This document shows positions 11,407 to 22,950 of a DNA stretch of 64,000 bases, one piece after another. Position numbers and translations under genes: made by a program. Under the pieces are notes generated by a model, which saw nothing but the letters and a program-made list of their open reading frames with translations, was not told the DNA's origin and searched no databases. The stretch covers positions 109,199 to 173,198 of the forward strand of contig MNCI01025299.1 in NCBI GenBank assembly GCA_015680685.1, in the 5' to 3' direction. The stretch is from Gnetum montanum (lineage: Eukaryota; Streptophyta; Gnetopsida; Gnetales; Gnetaceae). Within the stretch, counting starts at the first letter, position 1. Every line of letters begins with the position of its first letter.

Positions 11407-13050
11407 CCACATTTGGAGGAGCGACCCAAGAGACGTCAACAAAGAACCAGAAACACCATAGCAGGCATGACACCAACATCACTCATCAATACCTAATCAG
11501 ATGATGCTTCGCTGGGTTCAAGAGTGCTAAGGGTCATGACATGTTGCAAGTAATGGGTGTAGGAAACTAGCTTGGGGATAGCAAGGGAGGAATGAGATGC
11601 AAATGATGTATCATGCTACAAGATGCAAAGTTAGCATGACTGACTATGATCATGACACCAAGGTGTTTTGTCACAAAAATGATGGCCTCCCATCAAAGTG
11701 ATTGTGAGAGAGCCTTCACCAATAGCACCAAGATGGCTTACCCTTGACATGTTGGCCTCTCGTTAGAGTGCTTATGAGAAGGCCATTGTGAGTTCAAGGT
11801 TGGACCAATTGTGAAATTGCAACTTTGCTAAATTTTTGCTTCGCATTATGTTTTATCCCTTTTGCTCTTTTCTTTTTTTTTTCTTTTTCTTTTCTTTTTT
11901 TTTTCTTTTTTTAAGATGCTAGATGCAAGATGCTTCTCATTGAGTGGAGTGCATGTCACCTAATGAGATTTACTTAGAAGCAATCACATTGCATTTGCAG
12001 GATAGATGTTTCCTCCCTGGGATGAGTTACATTACATTCACTTGGACTTTGACCAACCCACAGAGGCTCCCCATGGGACGAGTTATGTTACATCCATCAT
12101 GGGTTCTATGGTCAACTGAAATAAGGGTGTCATACACATTGGAGAAGCTTGCAAGGAATGCGAGAAAAGGTAAGGTGAAGGGGTAAATGCAAGTAGGCTA
12201 TAGCAAGATAATAGGGACATGCACTCTTGATCAACTTGGCAAGTCCAACCAAACATGTCAAAGCAATGTGAAGCCTTGCCACTATGATGAAATGTGCCTT
12301 TGAATGACCACCTCTAGGGCTTTGTCTTGTAAACATAACATAGAGGAAATAAGAAAACAACCACACAACATGAGAGATAAGAGCAAATTGTTTCTTGCAA
12401 GGGTGCTACAAGTGTCGTGAGTGCTAGACTAGTTGCAAGAGCTTATAGTGCTAAAGCAGGAAGGCTAGTGTAGATGCTAGAGCCAAAATGCTACAAAAGC
12501 TCCAACAGCCACACTGAAAGCGAGCACCCCAAGGAGGCCAACAAGGTGGCTGAGGATGATGGTGATGCAGGTACTCAAGACTCCACACCAAGGACAAGAA
12601 CTTGGAAATCTAGCAAGATGATGGGAAGCCACATTGCCTAATGCACTTCCAAGCCCAAGAAATGGTGAGGGCTAGAGGATGGCAGTGTTGAGGTTGGGCC
12701 ACAGTACTACTGGGACTCCAACAGGTGGTGCTGATGGTGAGAGCTCCAACCAATAATGAAACACCCAAGGCCAACGACATTGTCAGCATGACCTAGGGGT
12801 GGTACTACTGGCGTGGTAGCTCTAGAATGTTAGCAAAATGCCCGAGGACATCTCTAGAGGATTAGGAAAATGCTAAAGGCATTGACGTTGCAAATGTTTT
12901 AAAGGCTCTTTCTTAATGATGTGAACTCCATTCTAGAATTGCAATGTCCCACCCTACCTAACCCATCAAGATGTGGCCAGATGATGGATGATGGGAAGTA
13001 TTCATGCATGCTTGTATGCAGAACTATCTATGTTGGGCTATGCATGCTAA
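11407..13050 (-). other. E1 3' untranslated region
   Basis: Non-coding between the minisatellite and the polypurine tract; it is the counterpart of 46261-47770 in E3. At 11868-11912 the plus strand is almost pure pyrimidine (C/T), so the element RNA has a long purine tract about 470 bases before the 3' LTR, matching the purine block of E3 at 47281-47375. Confidence 0.7.
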
Positions 13051-13059
13051 ATTGCAAAC

Positions 13060-13385
13060 CCTATTTAAGCTCTTGGTAGACCACATTTTGTGCTAGTTTA
13101 AGGTCCTAGCAAATCATGAACCTAGTTTAAGGTCCTGACAAACCATGATGTGCTAGTTTATAGTCCTAGCAAACTATTGTGTGCTAGTTTAACATCGTAG
13201 CAGATGGTGGATGTTGTGCCAGCTTAACATCATGACACAAGGATGAGATGTACCAGTTTATAGTCATAGTGAACTTACTATGCCAGTTAAACATCATAGC
13301 GAATAGGTGTGCTATGGGTGCTAGTTTAATTTCGTAGCCCAAGGATGAGCTATGTCATTTTATAATCATAGTGAACTATCACTTA
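13060..13385 (-). repeat. TTAAACTAGC minisatellite in E1 3' UTR
   Basis: Roughly eight degenerate units of 35-45 bases, each with GCTAGTTTAAGGTCCTAGCA or a variant (GTGCTAGTTTAACATCGTAG) on the plus strand. In E3 the same place, just after the integrase stop, holds a homologous array (45935-46260). Short echoes lie at 17070-17140. Confidence 0.85.
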
Positions 13386-13416
13386 CCTTGCTTTTTCATT
13401 GATGTGGCACTACATA

Positions 13417-16400
13417 CTAGGCATATTACAGCTTCAAGTATGAATGGTTGGTTGGATTAGCAAACTCATTGCTATCTAGATCAACAAGCTTGAATGCTCC
13501 ATTATCATAACCCTTAGTGACCAAGAAAGGCCCTTCCCAGTTGGTTGAGAATTTGTCCATGGGTTCACAAATAGCCTTGAGGACTAAACCCTCTTTTCTA
13601 ATCAGGCATTAATGCTAATTATGATAGTGCTTTTGTTCTTGCTTCTCTTGGTACCATTCAATGTGATCAAGCATCTACATGTGCTCCTTCTCTATAGAGT
13701 CAAGGTTAATGGTTCTCAACTTGTTATTTTGGGCCTTATTAATGAAGCTTAAGAGGATTACATGGAGTTATGGAACCTACAATTCAAGAGAAAAATTTTC
13801 TTCAGACCCATATACAAGGCTATATGGTGTTTTACCTATTGCTATTATACTCATGATGCAACAGGCCCATGGTGCATAGACCAGTTACTCATGTCATTTT
13901 CATTTGCTACTACTAAGCATCTTCTTCAAAAGGTGGACAATGACCTTGTTTATGGCCTTTGCCTAGCCATTCACCTATAGGTAGTATGGCAACGAAAAGG
14001 AATGCTTGATGCCAAGGTATTTGCAAAAGGCTTTGGTCTCTACACTACTAAACTGTGGCCCATTGTCTATGATAATGGTCATGGGTAGGCCAAATCGGGT
14101 CACTATATTATTAAGAATGGATTTGTAACATGCTATGATGTGACCCTCCTAAGGGAAATAGCTTCAACCCATTTGGTAAAATATTTGATTGTGGTTATGA
14201 TGAAGATATATCATGTGGAGGACTTAGACATGATGGGCCCTAGGATATCCAACTCCCAACATTGGAACGACCACATGATCTATGTGGTGTGCAATTCAGT
14301 GGGTGGCATGTGCATTAAGTTGTCATGCAATTGACACAAATTGCACATCTTGACATTGGAAACATAATTGCACTCCATGTAAGGCCAATAGTAGCCTAAG
14401 CATCTAATTTTCGATGTCATTGCCCTGGGTGCTATTTGGCCTCCACACAATCCCTCATGAACTTGACCAATAATCATCTGTGCTTCACTGTCGCTAACAC
14501 AAGTCAACAGTATGCCATCATAGGATCTACAACATAGTGTGTCATCACTTACAATGATGTATTGCCTTGACCATTTTTGCACTACATCCTTCCATGTAGT
14601 GGTTAGATGTTGTAGGGGCTCACCCTATTGAAGGTATGACTTGATGTCATCATATCACTCTCGTGCGTGTGCTATGCTTGTTGTGCCTATAGATGTGATG
14701 TCAATCACTTGCATGATAGATTTGGTGTAATCTATTACTGAGGCGGGCAAGGCATGAAACATGTTAGGTGTAATGCTTATGGCTAATGTGGCTAATGCAT
14801 AAACAATGGAATTTTCATTGTAGGGAATGTGTTGGATATCTACAATCATAAATCATTAGAGCAAATGCTTCACCAAGTCATAGTAAGGTTGTAAATGTTA
14901 TGCTTTACAACCATATACCTCTATAACTTGGTTGAAGACTAATTGCGAATCACCTTGGATTGCTAGGTTTTGGATTCTTGGGTTGTGAGCTACTATAAGA
15001 CCTCTAAGGAGACCTTTGTACTCTAGTACATTATTAGTGCAAGGGAATGCCAAATGTTAAGTGAAGGGTTAGATATCCCTAGAGAAAAGCATGATGACAG
15101 TAGAAGCACTACCCCCTTGAGAGGTTGAAGCACCATCAAAGTATAGAATTACCTCAAAGTTGGCAGGCACTTGGCTTATGCTACTAATGTGCTCATCTAG
15201 AAATTCTGGATCTATTGTTGCTTGATCATTTATCAATAAAGGCATTAGTTATGTGGCTATTGCTTGACCTTTGGATGATGCTTATGCTATGTAATGTAGG
15301 TCAAACTCCACAGTTATTGCTTTCCATTGTGCAATTTAACTACTTTCGTAAATTTTCATTGTGACTACCTAGAGTACATTACTTTTGCAGATGATGTTTA
15401 CCCTACCGTGGAAGAGATATTGCCTCCATTTCTTAAGTGCAAAGACTAAGGTGAGGCAATTCTTTTCCACACCATTGTATTTTTCTTCATGGCCCACTAA
15501 TGCATGGCTTAGGTATTATACAAGGACCTCTAAGCCATTGTCTCACTTTTGACAGAGTAGAGAAGTGATGGACATGTCGAAAGTTGCAAGGTAAATGTAA
15601 AAAGGTTTATCTACTTATGGAGGGTAGATTATTGGAAGCTGAGCTAGCTCCTATTAAGGTTCTCAAATGCCTCTTGACATTGAGCTATCCACTTGAAGTG
15701 GACTCCCTTTTTGAGAAAATGATGCATAGGCTGCAACTTATTAGTTAACCGTGCGTTAAACTGATGTATGAATTGCAATCTACCTTGTAACCCATGTAGC
15801 TCCTTAAGGTTAGTTGGTGGTGCTAAGTTGATGATGGCTTTAACCTTATAAAGGTCTACGCGTATGCTTGTTTCTAATACCATGAAACCTAGCATGCGAT
15901 CCATCTTGATGCCAAAGACACACTTCTTAGGATTCAGCCTAAGGTCATGTCTAAGGCAACGTTTGAGTGTGTGATCTAAGTCATTTGTGTGATCATGTGC
16001 CATTTTGGACTTAACTGCTATGTCATCAATGTAGTCATTGAGAAAGTCTAACAAATAGTCACTAAAGATGTACATCATGATGCATTGGTAGGTTGCTTCT
16101 ATGTTCTTTAGTCTAAAAGATAGCATTGTATAGCAAAATGTACCCCAAGGGGTCATGAAGGTTGTACTGAGTTGGTGCTCTGGGTTGATCCAAATCTAGT
16201 TGTATCTAGAGAACCTATCCATGAAAGACAAAAAGGCATGACAAACCATGCTATCAACCAATTAATCAATACTAGGCAATAGGAAGACATCTTTAATGGT
16301 TTCCTTCCTCAAGTCCTAGAAGTCTATGCAAATACATATGCTTCCATTTTTCTTAGGTACAACCATGATGTTGAAGACCCAATCCGCATAGTCAATGGCC

Positions 16401-16896
16401 CAGATGAAACCAACTTTGTAAAGGTTGATGATATCATCATGGACTGCCAAACCCACCTTAGGCCTAACCTTACAAGCTTTATGGTTAATTGTGTTTATGT
16501 AAGGATCAAGATGATATTGTGCTGCACTATGCAAGGATCTAGGCCTAGCATGTCCTCATAGGGTCATGCAAATGCCTTGATGTTGTTGTTGAGTGTTTTT
16601 GCAATGTTTTGGACATGTTGAGGCTCTAACAAGGAACTAAGTTTCAGTGTTTTCACCTTGCCACTGAGTGTTGCTATAGGGACTTCAACAAGGGGATCCT
16701 CAGTGATGTCACCTACCTCTAGATCGAGAGCCTTAACCAAATGGTTGGGTCAATCTAGTAGTGTTTCTACAAACATTACGTAGTCATCGCAGGCTGTGAG
16801 CTCAAGGTCTAGACATTGGGCATCGATGCATTGAATGAGATCAACGTGAGGTCTGGTGAGGACCAAGGATGAATGAAGATGCTCATATGTGCTCAT
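13417..16896 (-). pseudogene. E1 pol: RT-RNase H-aRNH-integrase (broken)
   Basis: Starts at the ATG (minus, 16896-16894) of MSTYEHLHSSLVLT, 21 bases after a splice acceptor, and ends at the TAG at 13417; 3480 bases against 3474 in E3. Reverse transcriptase keeps its catalytic motif YIDD (plus 16022-16033) inside NDYIDDIAVKSK, flanked by TPWGTFCYTM and LNPKKCVFG. RNase H is weak. A second, archaeal-type RNase H spans roughly 15230-14650 and includes a SIVYALATLA-like end. Integrase has the H2C2 zinc region (HEGLCGGQIAP ... CNLCQ) and a catalytic core in which the last acidic residue is replaced (AKAINKV for VEAMNKV in E3). Several frameshifts and stops; E1 cannot make Pol. Confidence 0.88.
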
Positions 16897-16945
16897 GTTG
16901 TAATCTTACAACATATCCTACAAAAAAACTAGAAATAATGCCAAG
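16894..16945 (-). promoter_or_regulatory. conserved 3' splice site upstream of E1 pol
   Basis: Minus strand: TAGTTTTTTTGTAG|GATATG, with AG at 16919-16918, a strong pyrimidine tract in front and the pol ATG 21 bases after. E3 has TTATTTTGCAG|GATCTC followed by its pol ATG. Ogre elements, also Tat lineage, are known to splice an intron between protease and RT, so the position fits. Confidence 0.65.
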
Positions 16946-17401
16946 CTACACCTGTCTTAATAGAGTCAAAATGCATAACATGAGGAAAGCAATGCAATTA
17001 ATAATTACCTAAACATGCAAGAGTGGACATTGGAAAAGTGAATGTGCAAGCTAGTTTTGGGCCTTAGCAGGCCATGGATTGTCAATTTAAGATCTTAGTA
17101 GACCATAATCTGTCAGTTTAAGGTTTTAGTATACCATTGTTTATGCAAGATGCGTTGGTTCAAGCTAGGCAAAGAGTGTCTAGGTTGTGGAATTGGGCTA
17201 AGTGTTTGCTAGGCAGCTAGAAAAATCTTAGAAATTTTTTAAGTCTAGGAATCATTAGAAAAAATTAAAAAAAAAATTTAACTCTAGCTACTATGCTTAC
17301 CCCTTATTATGCTCACCCCCTTACTATGCTCAACAAAAAACTCAGGAAAATTTACCTAAGTATGGAAACATCCGGTGGTGCATTTAATTAACCTGGGAGG
17401 G

Positions 17402-17408
17402 TATATAT
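17402..17408 (+). promoter_or_regulatory. TATA box of the E1 antisense gene
   Basis: TATATAT within GGAGGGTATATATGCAC. The downstream text (GGGTAAACTATCGTTTTCC, then ATAGAGCATAG) aligns with the minus strand of E3 after its TATAAATA at 41946-41939, so the core promoter is shared by the two copies. Confidence 0.6.
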
Positions 17409-18540
17409 GCACAATACACTAAGGGTAAACTATCGTTTTCCAAAGTGTGAATGACGAGTTATAGAGCATAGTGCAATGTGAAGGAGTAATACCCAAAGTG
17501 TAGCAATTGGAATGTAGTGGCTAGAGTGTAGCACCAGGATAACATGTCGTAGTGACCATCAACACCTTAGACTTGCCAATGTGAAAGAGGGAAGGCAAGC
17601 CCTAGAATGCCTACTATGGGTGCAAGTAGATGAGAGGAGATCACTGCTGACCACCAAGTATGCTTGCTACACTCACCTCTTTCCATACCATATCTCTCTT
17701 CACATTCTGGCTTCTCTTTCTTGACATTGGGGTTTAAGCCCTAGGGAGGCCTACCTTGGCAGGGACTACCGTAACCTTGACCACCTTGGTGGTCACAGCC
17801 AAGGGGAGAAGATGCGTGCATGGGTTGTGGGTCTATGTTGATGTGTTGATGTTTTATTTTAATTTTTTGTGGTAAATGGAACAAGGGACAATGTGTGGAC
17901 TATGAGGGATTTGATACATTTATTCTTGAGGAACATGATGCATGGGGCAAGGGAGAGAGAAAAAATGAAGGTTTTGTCTAGGTAGTGGACTAGGATATGC
18001 CTCACTAGGAGCCATGCCACATGGAGGACACAGAATGAGGTGAAAATGACCACAGCTAGGGCATATGTGGCTTAGGTTTGAGGGACCATGGAACTCCCTT
18101 ATTCCCTTTTTCTCTTTTTTTTTTTTCTCTTTGGTTTGTTGCTATGTGGGTGAGGGTAATGGTGGTGTAAGAGTGCATCATGGTTCTGTGCTTTGGTAGT
18201 AGGGTTTGATAAACAAAAGATTAGGGCAAGGGTTAAGCCTTCATAGCTAAAAATATAGCCATAGCCAAGGGATAGGATTCTACTATTGATGATTTTATGA
18301 CATGGGGGCAATGCAGGGCGAGGGAAAAGGAAGGGTTAGGCATCATAGGGACATGTGGGGGAAGGCCACAAGGACAAGGAAAGGGCCAAGAGCATAGCCA
18401 TAGGGGTAGTGGCTATGGCAAGGGGGTGAGTGGGACCAGGAAGATCACCAAGGCCACAGCCATGGCGAGCATCCTAGCACATGTCATCAACATGCAATGG
18501 CACTAGGTGACACGGTGAAGAGGGCATGGTGATGGAGGTT

Positions 18541-18760
18541 CAAGTGTTAGAGGCTATGCTTCCCAGGGAGCGTAGCCAACACTTTGGCAAAATTGGTTAA
18601 TTTTCGAATGTAGTGGGATGTTATGCTCTCAATAGTTAGAATTTTTTTTGTTAATTTTTTGCTCATTTTAGGGCTACACTCCTTGGGGAGTGTAGCTGAC
18701 AGTTAGAAAATTTGGTGATCTTTTTAAGGCTACACTCCCTAAGGAGCATACCAAACAATT
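18541..18760 (+). repeat. hairpin repeat in the antisense gene's first intron (E1)
   Basis: Three or four degenerate units of about 75-90 bases, each with a palindromic core such as GGCTACACTCCTTGGGGAGT followed by GTAGCTGACAGTTAGAAAAT. The same type of unit, more regular, is in E3 at 40690-41040, and related palindromes fill the LTRs. Confidence 0.7.
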
Positions 18761-19930
18761 AGAATTTTTTTTAGATCCCATGCTATGCCACCCAAAGTTA
18801 GAAAAATTTTGAGAAAATTTGAAAAATTTACTAAGTGTAAAACTGGAATGCCATATGCAAAAAATGCTAAATGTCAAATTGTCAAGGTTAAGAATGCCTC
18901 ATGTGAAACAAAATTTTGAATGCATGAAAGCTTCGCCAAAATGCTAGTTTTGCAAGTTGAACATACAGATGCTAGAACATGCAAACCAAGTTGGTGTAAA
19001 TGAAGTAAATGTAAAGTAAAATGCTAATGCTATGTTAATGTTGTACCCTAATGAGCACCAAATGCATCAATTATGTAGTGATGTCCTATGCTCGTGGGGC
19101 CCCATGGGGGACCCTAAGGATATATTTCTAAGTTATGTCATTTTGGGCTAAATTTGCTAATTTTTGATAAGTGTAAGTTTATATTTTATGCCAAAATGCA
19201 ATCTGTTGTGTACTAACACTACATTTTTTTTGTTGTCTTGCAGTTGTAGAGTGCTATTGAAGCTTGTCTTAGTGTTCATGAAGCTCATCAGCATTCTATC
19301 CTACATCAGTGAGCTCATGCCCAACACGCCTGCACCCGACATGAAGTTGAATCATCAGGCAATGTGGTTTCGACTAGAGGCATCCAAATTCCTAGCTTAC
19401 CTACTATAGCACTTTAGTATGATCATGTGATCACACTTGTTAGTGGAGGCTACGAGTGCCATAATTGACATGTTATTGGCTGGGGCAAACTAGGACATAC
19501 TAAGATTCATGTCTGATGAGCCCATGACTAGCAATGACCGAGCAGGTAGCCCAAGACTAGGTCCTAGGAGCATTCATTCCTTAGATAGGATCTAAAGCAT
19601 GTTGGAGTTTTATTGTTATAATAAGAGCAACACCCTTTTCATTGCCATGCGTGTGCATACAATCTTCTAGAACCCACCTAGGATTATATATTGTGCTAGA
19701 GGGTAAGTGCTCTTACTTTTCATTATGTCTCATTATCATTGGCCATGCTAGATTTGCTCACCGCTAACTACGAATGTCTAGTGCCAGGTTTAAATTTGAT
19801 GATGAGGGACTTCATGATGAGACAAGGGCTCTCACTTTGATCCATACCGCGCTAGAGATATGTTCCTCTAGTTTGAGCTTTCGGGAGGCAGTTATCGAAC
19901 AGGTGGAAGAGGACTTAAAGGACCATAGAT

Positions 19931-20735
19931 TCATCTAGCTTAGTGTACTCCATTTAGTAGGTGTAGGTCAGTATACACTGTAGATGCATCTAGCTTATGT
20001 TTCTTTTTATTATTATTATATTATGCTAATACTACTACACTATGTTTATGAGTCAAGCAAGATGGCTACTAAGGAAGTAGTGGTGGTGATAGCAAGGGCC
20101 ATAGACATGACACCTCCTTAGTTTGAAGGGGAGGTAGCTTATAGGGGGAGCCACCATAGGCCCCAGAGCTCTCTCACCAACTTGATGTAGAGGCGTTGTT
20201 CCACCCTAGGGGTGGTTTTGCCAACCTCTTCGATGGTGTGCAACTAGGAGATCCACCCATGTTGACATCTAGGGGATTTCTCGATGAGCACTTAGTGTTA
20301 CCATTTACTCTTGCCCTTTACTTTTAAGCCTTTAACTACTCAATTATCACTAAGTGTTACGTTGTGTTGTATTACAGTCTCAGACCTTCCTACTAGCAAT
20401 CCATTGCTAGTGCCTACCCACCACATGAAGCCATGGGTAGAGGCACAAGATAAATTCGCCTTCATCAAAGGCATTGTGGAGGACATGGTGCACCACATAT
20501 AGTAGGTGGATCCCAAACTCAGTATGTATGTTATTTTCTTTGAACTGTTTCACCAATTTTATGCTTAGTCTATTGCTAATATTGGTTTGTTCATTATATG
20601 CTAACAAGATCTAAGCTTTGTTGGGATCCAAACTGGGTAGCTCATGTGGATGTCATCCCTAAGTATCCCCCTGAGGTGTAGCAAGTACCTTGTCATGTGT
20701 ATAAGGTAGTGAGCAAGTGCACACTTTCCACTGCA
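19931..20735 (+). repeat. duplicated segment, unit 1
   Basis: From CTAGCTTAGTGTACTCCATT to GAGCAAGTGCACACTTT. Repeated at 22113-22950 with moderate divergence; both contain the same exons (LFHPRGGFANLFDGVQ in unit 1; KFAFIKGIVEDMV). E3 carries this segment once. Confidence 0.8.
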
Positions 20736-20759
20736 CTTTCAATGAACATATGCATCCTT

Positions 20760-22100
20760 ATACATCTGAAGATGAAGAGGAAGCAAGTGAATATGTGTGA
20801 ATAACATACACACTTAGCTTCAAAAATTTATAGTCGTGCTTTGTCATGGTTCAATTGTCCTAGTAGAGGTAAAAGAACTCATATGATTTTTTCTTCATGT
20901 ATTATGAAGGAATATAATGCTCATTGAAAGTGAGGTGAAAATTACTTCAAGGAACAATAAAATCCTTCTAATGACGTGTCTTCTCCAATGTATCCTACTA
21001 ATAATTAGTAGAACTATTGAAGTAGTAAATTGGTAATCTAGTTTGTTATGCAAAAGTGTAGCCTATTAGCTTGACGATCTTAGAAAGATCTTCCAATCAC
21101 TCAATGGTAGTAGTAGGATTATTCTCGTCATGAAAGGTTGGCAATCCCAACTTATGGAATTACTACATAAGCTCACTCTCCATTAGTTATCTATTACCAC
21201 TACTACTTCCTAAAGTAATGAGAATTGATGGTAATTTTAGGTTCTTCTTCATAAGTTATTGAAGGAATTGGAATAGGAAATAGTTGATATTCACTTAATG
21301 GATGCATTCATTTAGGATTAGAGTAGATGTCAAGGTAAAATGCTCTAGTTAAGAATTTGTTATGGGCTCTTCTATTTGATCATGAATAGGCAAGTGTTAG
21401 AATTAGATTAATAGATCCAACATCTATCCTCCTACTATAGCCATGTTCACCTCTAGTACCTACCATCACTAGACATAATAATACAAAATGAGAAAATCAT
21501 CAAACCTATACTCTAATACCAGCTTGTAACATCCTCCTTCTTAGATTAGATTGGATAGCATTACACTGAATATTGAATCTCTAGATAAATAATTGGTTAT
21601 GGGAAACAATTAGGTAATTAAAGTAAACTAACACACTAATAAGAAAGCAAACGAAAACTTATGTTGAAGCCATGAATTAAAAGAAAAAAATATATTAGAA
21701 CAATAGAAGAAAAGAAATATTATATATATGTCGAAAGGGATGAAAATTGAAATTAATAGAAAAGAGATATTATACTATCAATTTAAAAAAATTTATATAA
21801 TCATAAACATATAGCTATTTTAAAATATGCTCAACCATACATAAAATTAGTAATCTAATTCATGAAATGTAAAAGAGAGAATCAATTGAAACATGTCTAT
21901 CAAATGTCACATACATGACAAAAGATAAGACTAATACTAGAAATAACCTAAGCATGAAATCCAAATCAATAGCAAATAGTAAATGATCTCCTTACTTTAC
22001 CTAGCCTTGTTAATCTATAAATAACAAAAGAGATTAGTGTACACCAAGTGGAAAATCTTGAAATCTCCTTTGGCTTAATTGAGAGCAAGTCTTATGACAA
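20760..22100 (-). mobile_element. truncated minus-strand chromovirus-like fragment (LTR, primer site, start of internal region)
   Basis: On the minus strand an LTR end TGTTACA (plus TGTAACATCC at 21535) is followed, three bases on, by TGGTATTAGAGTATAGG, close to the initiator-Met primer site TGGTATCAGAGC of Del/Tekay-type chromoviruses. The LTR would occupy about 21535-22095 and 0.7 kb of decayed 5' internal sequence lies at 20760-21520, without a recognisable domain. It sits between the two duplicated units of the E1 antisense gene. The outer boundaries are approximate. Confidence 0.55.
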
Positions 22101-22112
22101 CTAGATGAAGGC

Positions 22113-22950
22113 ATGCTAGTGTACATCGTAGATGCATCTAGCTTAGTGTACTCCATTCAAGGGTTGCAAGTTAGTGTATACCATAGATGCATCTAGCTTA
22201 TGTTTATTTTTTTATTATATTATTCTAATAATACTATGCTATCTTTATGAGTCAGGCAAGAGGGCTACTAAGGAAGTAGCGGTAGTGACAACAGGGGCCA
22301 CAGACATGAAACCTCCTCATTTTGAAGGGGAAGTAGCTTGCAGACAAGAGCCACCAAAGGCCCTAGAGCTCTCCCACTAGCTTGATGCAAAGGGTTGTTC
22401 CACCCTAGGGGTGACTTCGCCAACCTCTTCAATGGTGTGCAACTAGGAGATCCACCCATGCTAACATCTAAGGGCTTGCTCGGTGAGCACATAGGATTAC
22501 CATCTACTCTTTTCCTTTACTTTTAAGCTTTTAACCACTCAATTATCACTAAGTGTTGCATTGTGTTGTATTGTAGTCCTAGACCTTCCTACTAGTAATC
22601 CACTACCAAAGCCTACCCACCACATGAAGCCATGGGTGGAGGCACCAAATAAATTTGCCTTTATGGAAGGCATCATGGAGGACATGGTGGACTGCATATA
22701 GTAGGTAGATCTCGAACTTGGTATGTATGTTATTTTGTTTGAACTATTTCATCGATTTTATGCTTAGTCTATTGCTAATATTAGTTTGTTCATTATATGC
22801 TAATAGATCCCAAGCTTTGTTGAGATCCAAACTAGGCAGCTCATGTGGATGCCATCCTTAAGTATCCCCTCCCCCCCCCCCCCCCCCCCCCCCAAGGTGG
22901 AGTAGGTGCCTTGTCATGTGTATGAGGTGATGAGCAAGTGCACACTTTTT
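22113..22950 (+). repeat. duplicated segment, unit 2
   Basis: Second copy of 19931-20735. It contains the homologous exon text (KFAFMEGIMEDMV) and donor GTATGTATG near 22721, and it continues into the downstream exons of the antisense gene, so unit 2 is the one joined to the 3' half of the gene. It carries a 23-base C run absent from unit 1. Confidence 0.8.
22871..22893 (+). repeat. 23-base poly(C) run
   Basis: Uninterrupted C23 after TCCCCT. In unit 1 the same site reads TATCCCCCTGAGG, so the run is a recent expansion or a sequencing or assembly artefact. Confidence 0.9.

Noticed and set aside
13679-14334. Plus-strand open frames in the E1 pol region
   Set aside because: Antisense of the integrase, whose minus-strand reading has the zinc finger and core motifs.
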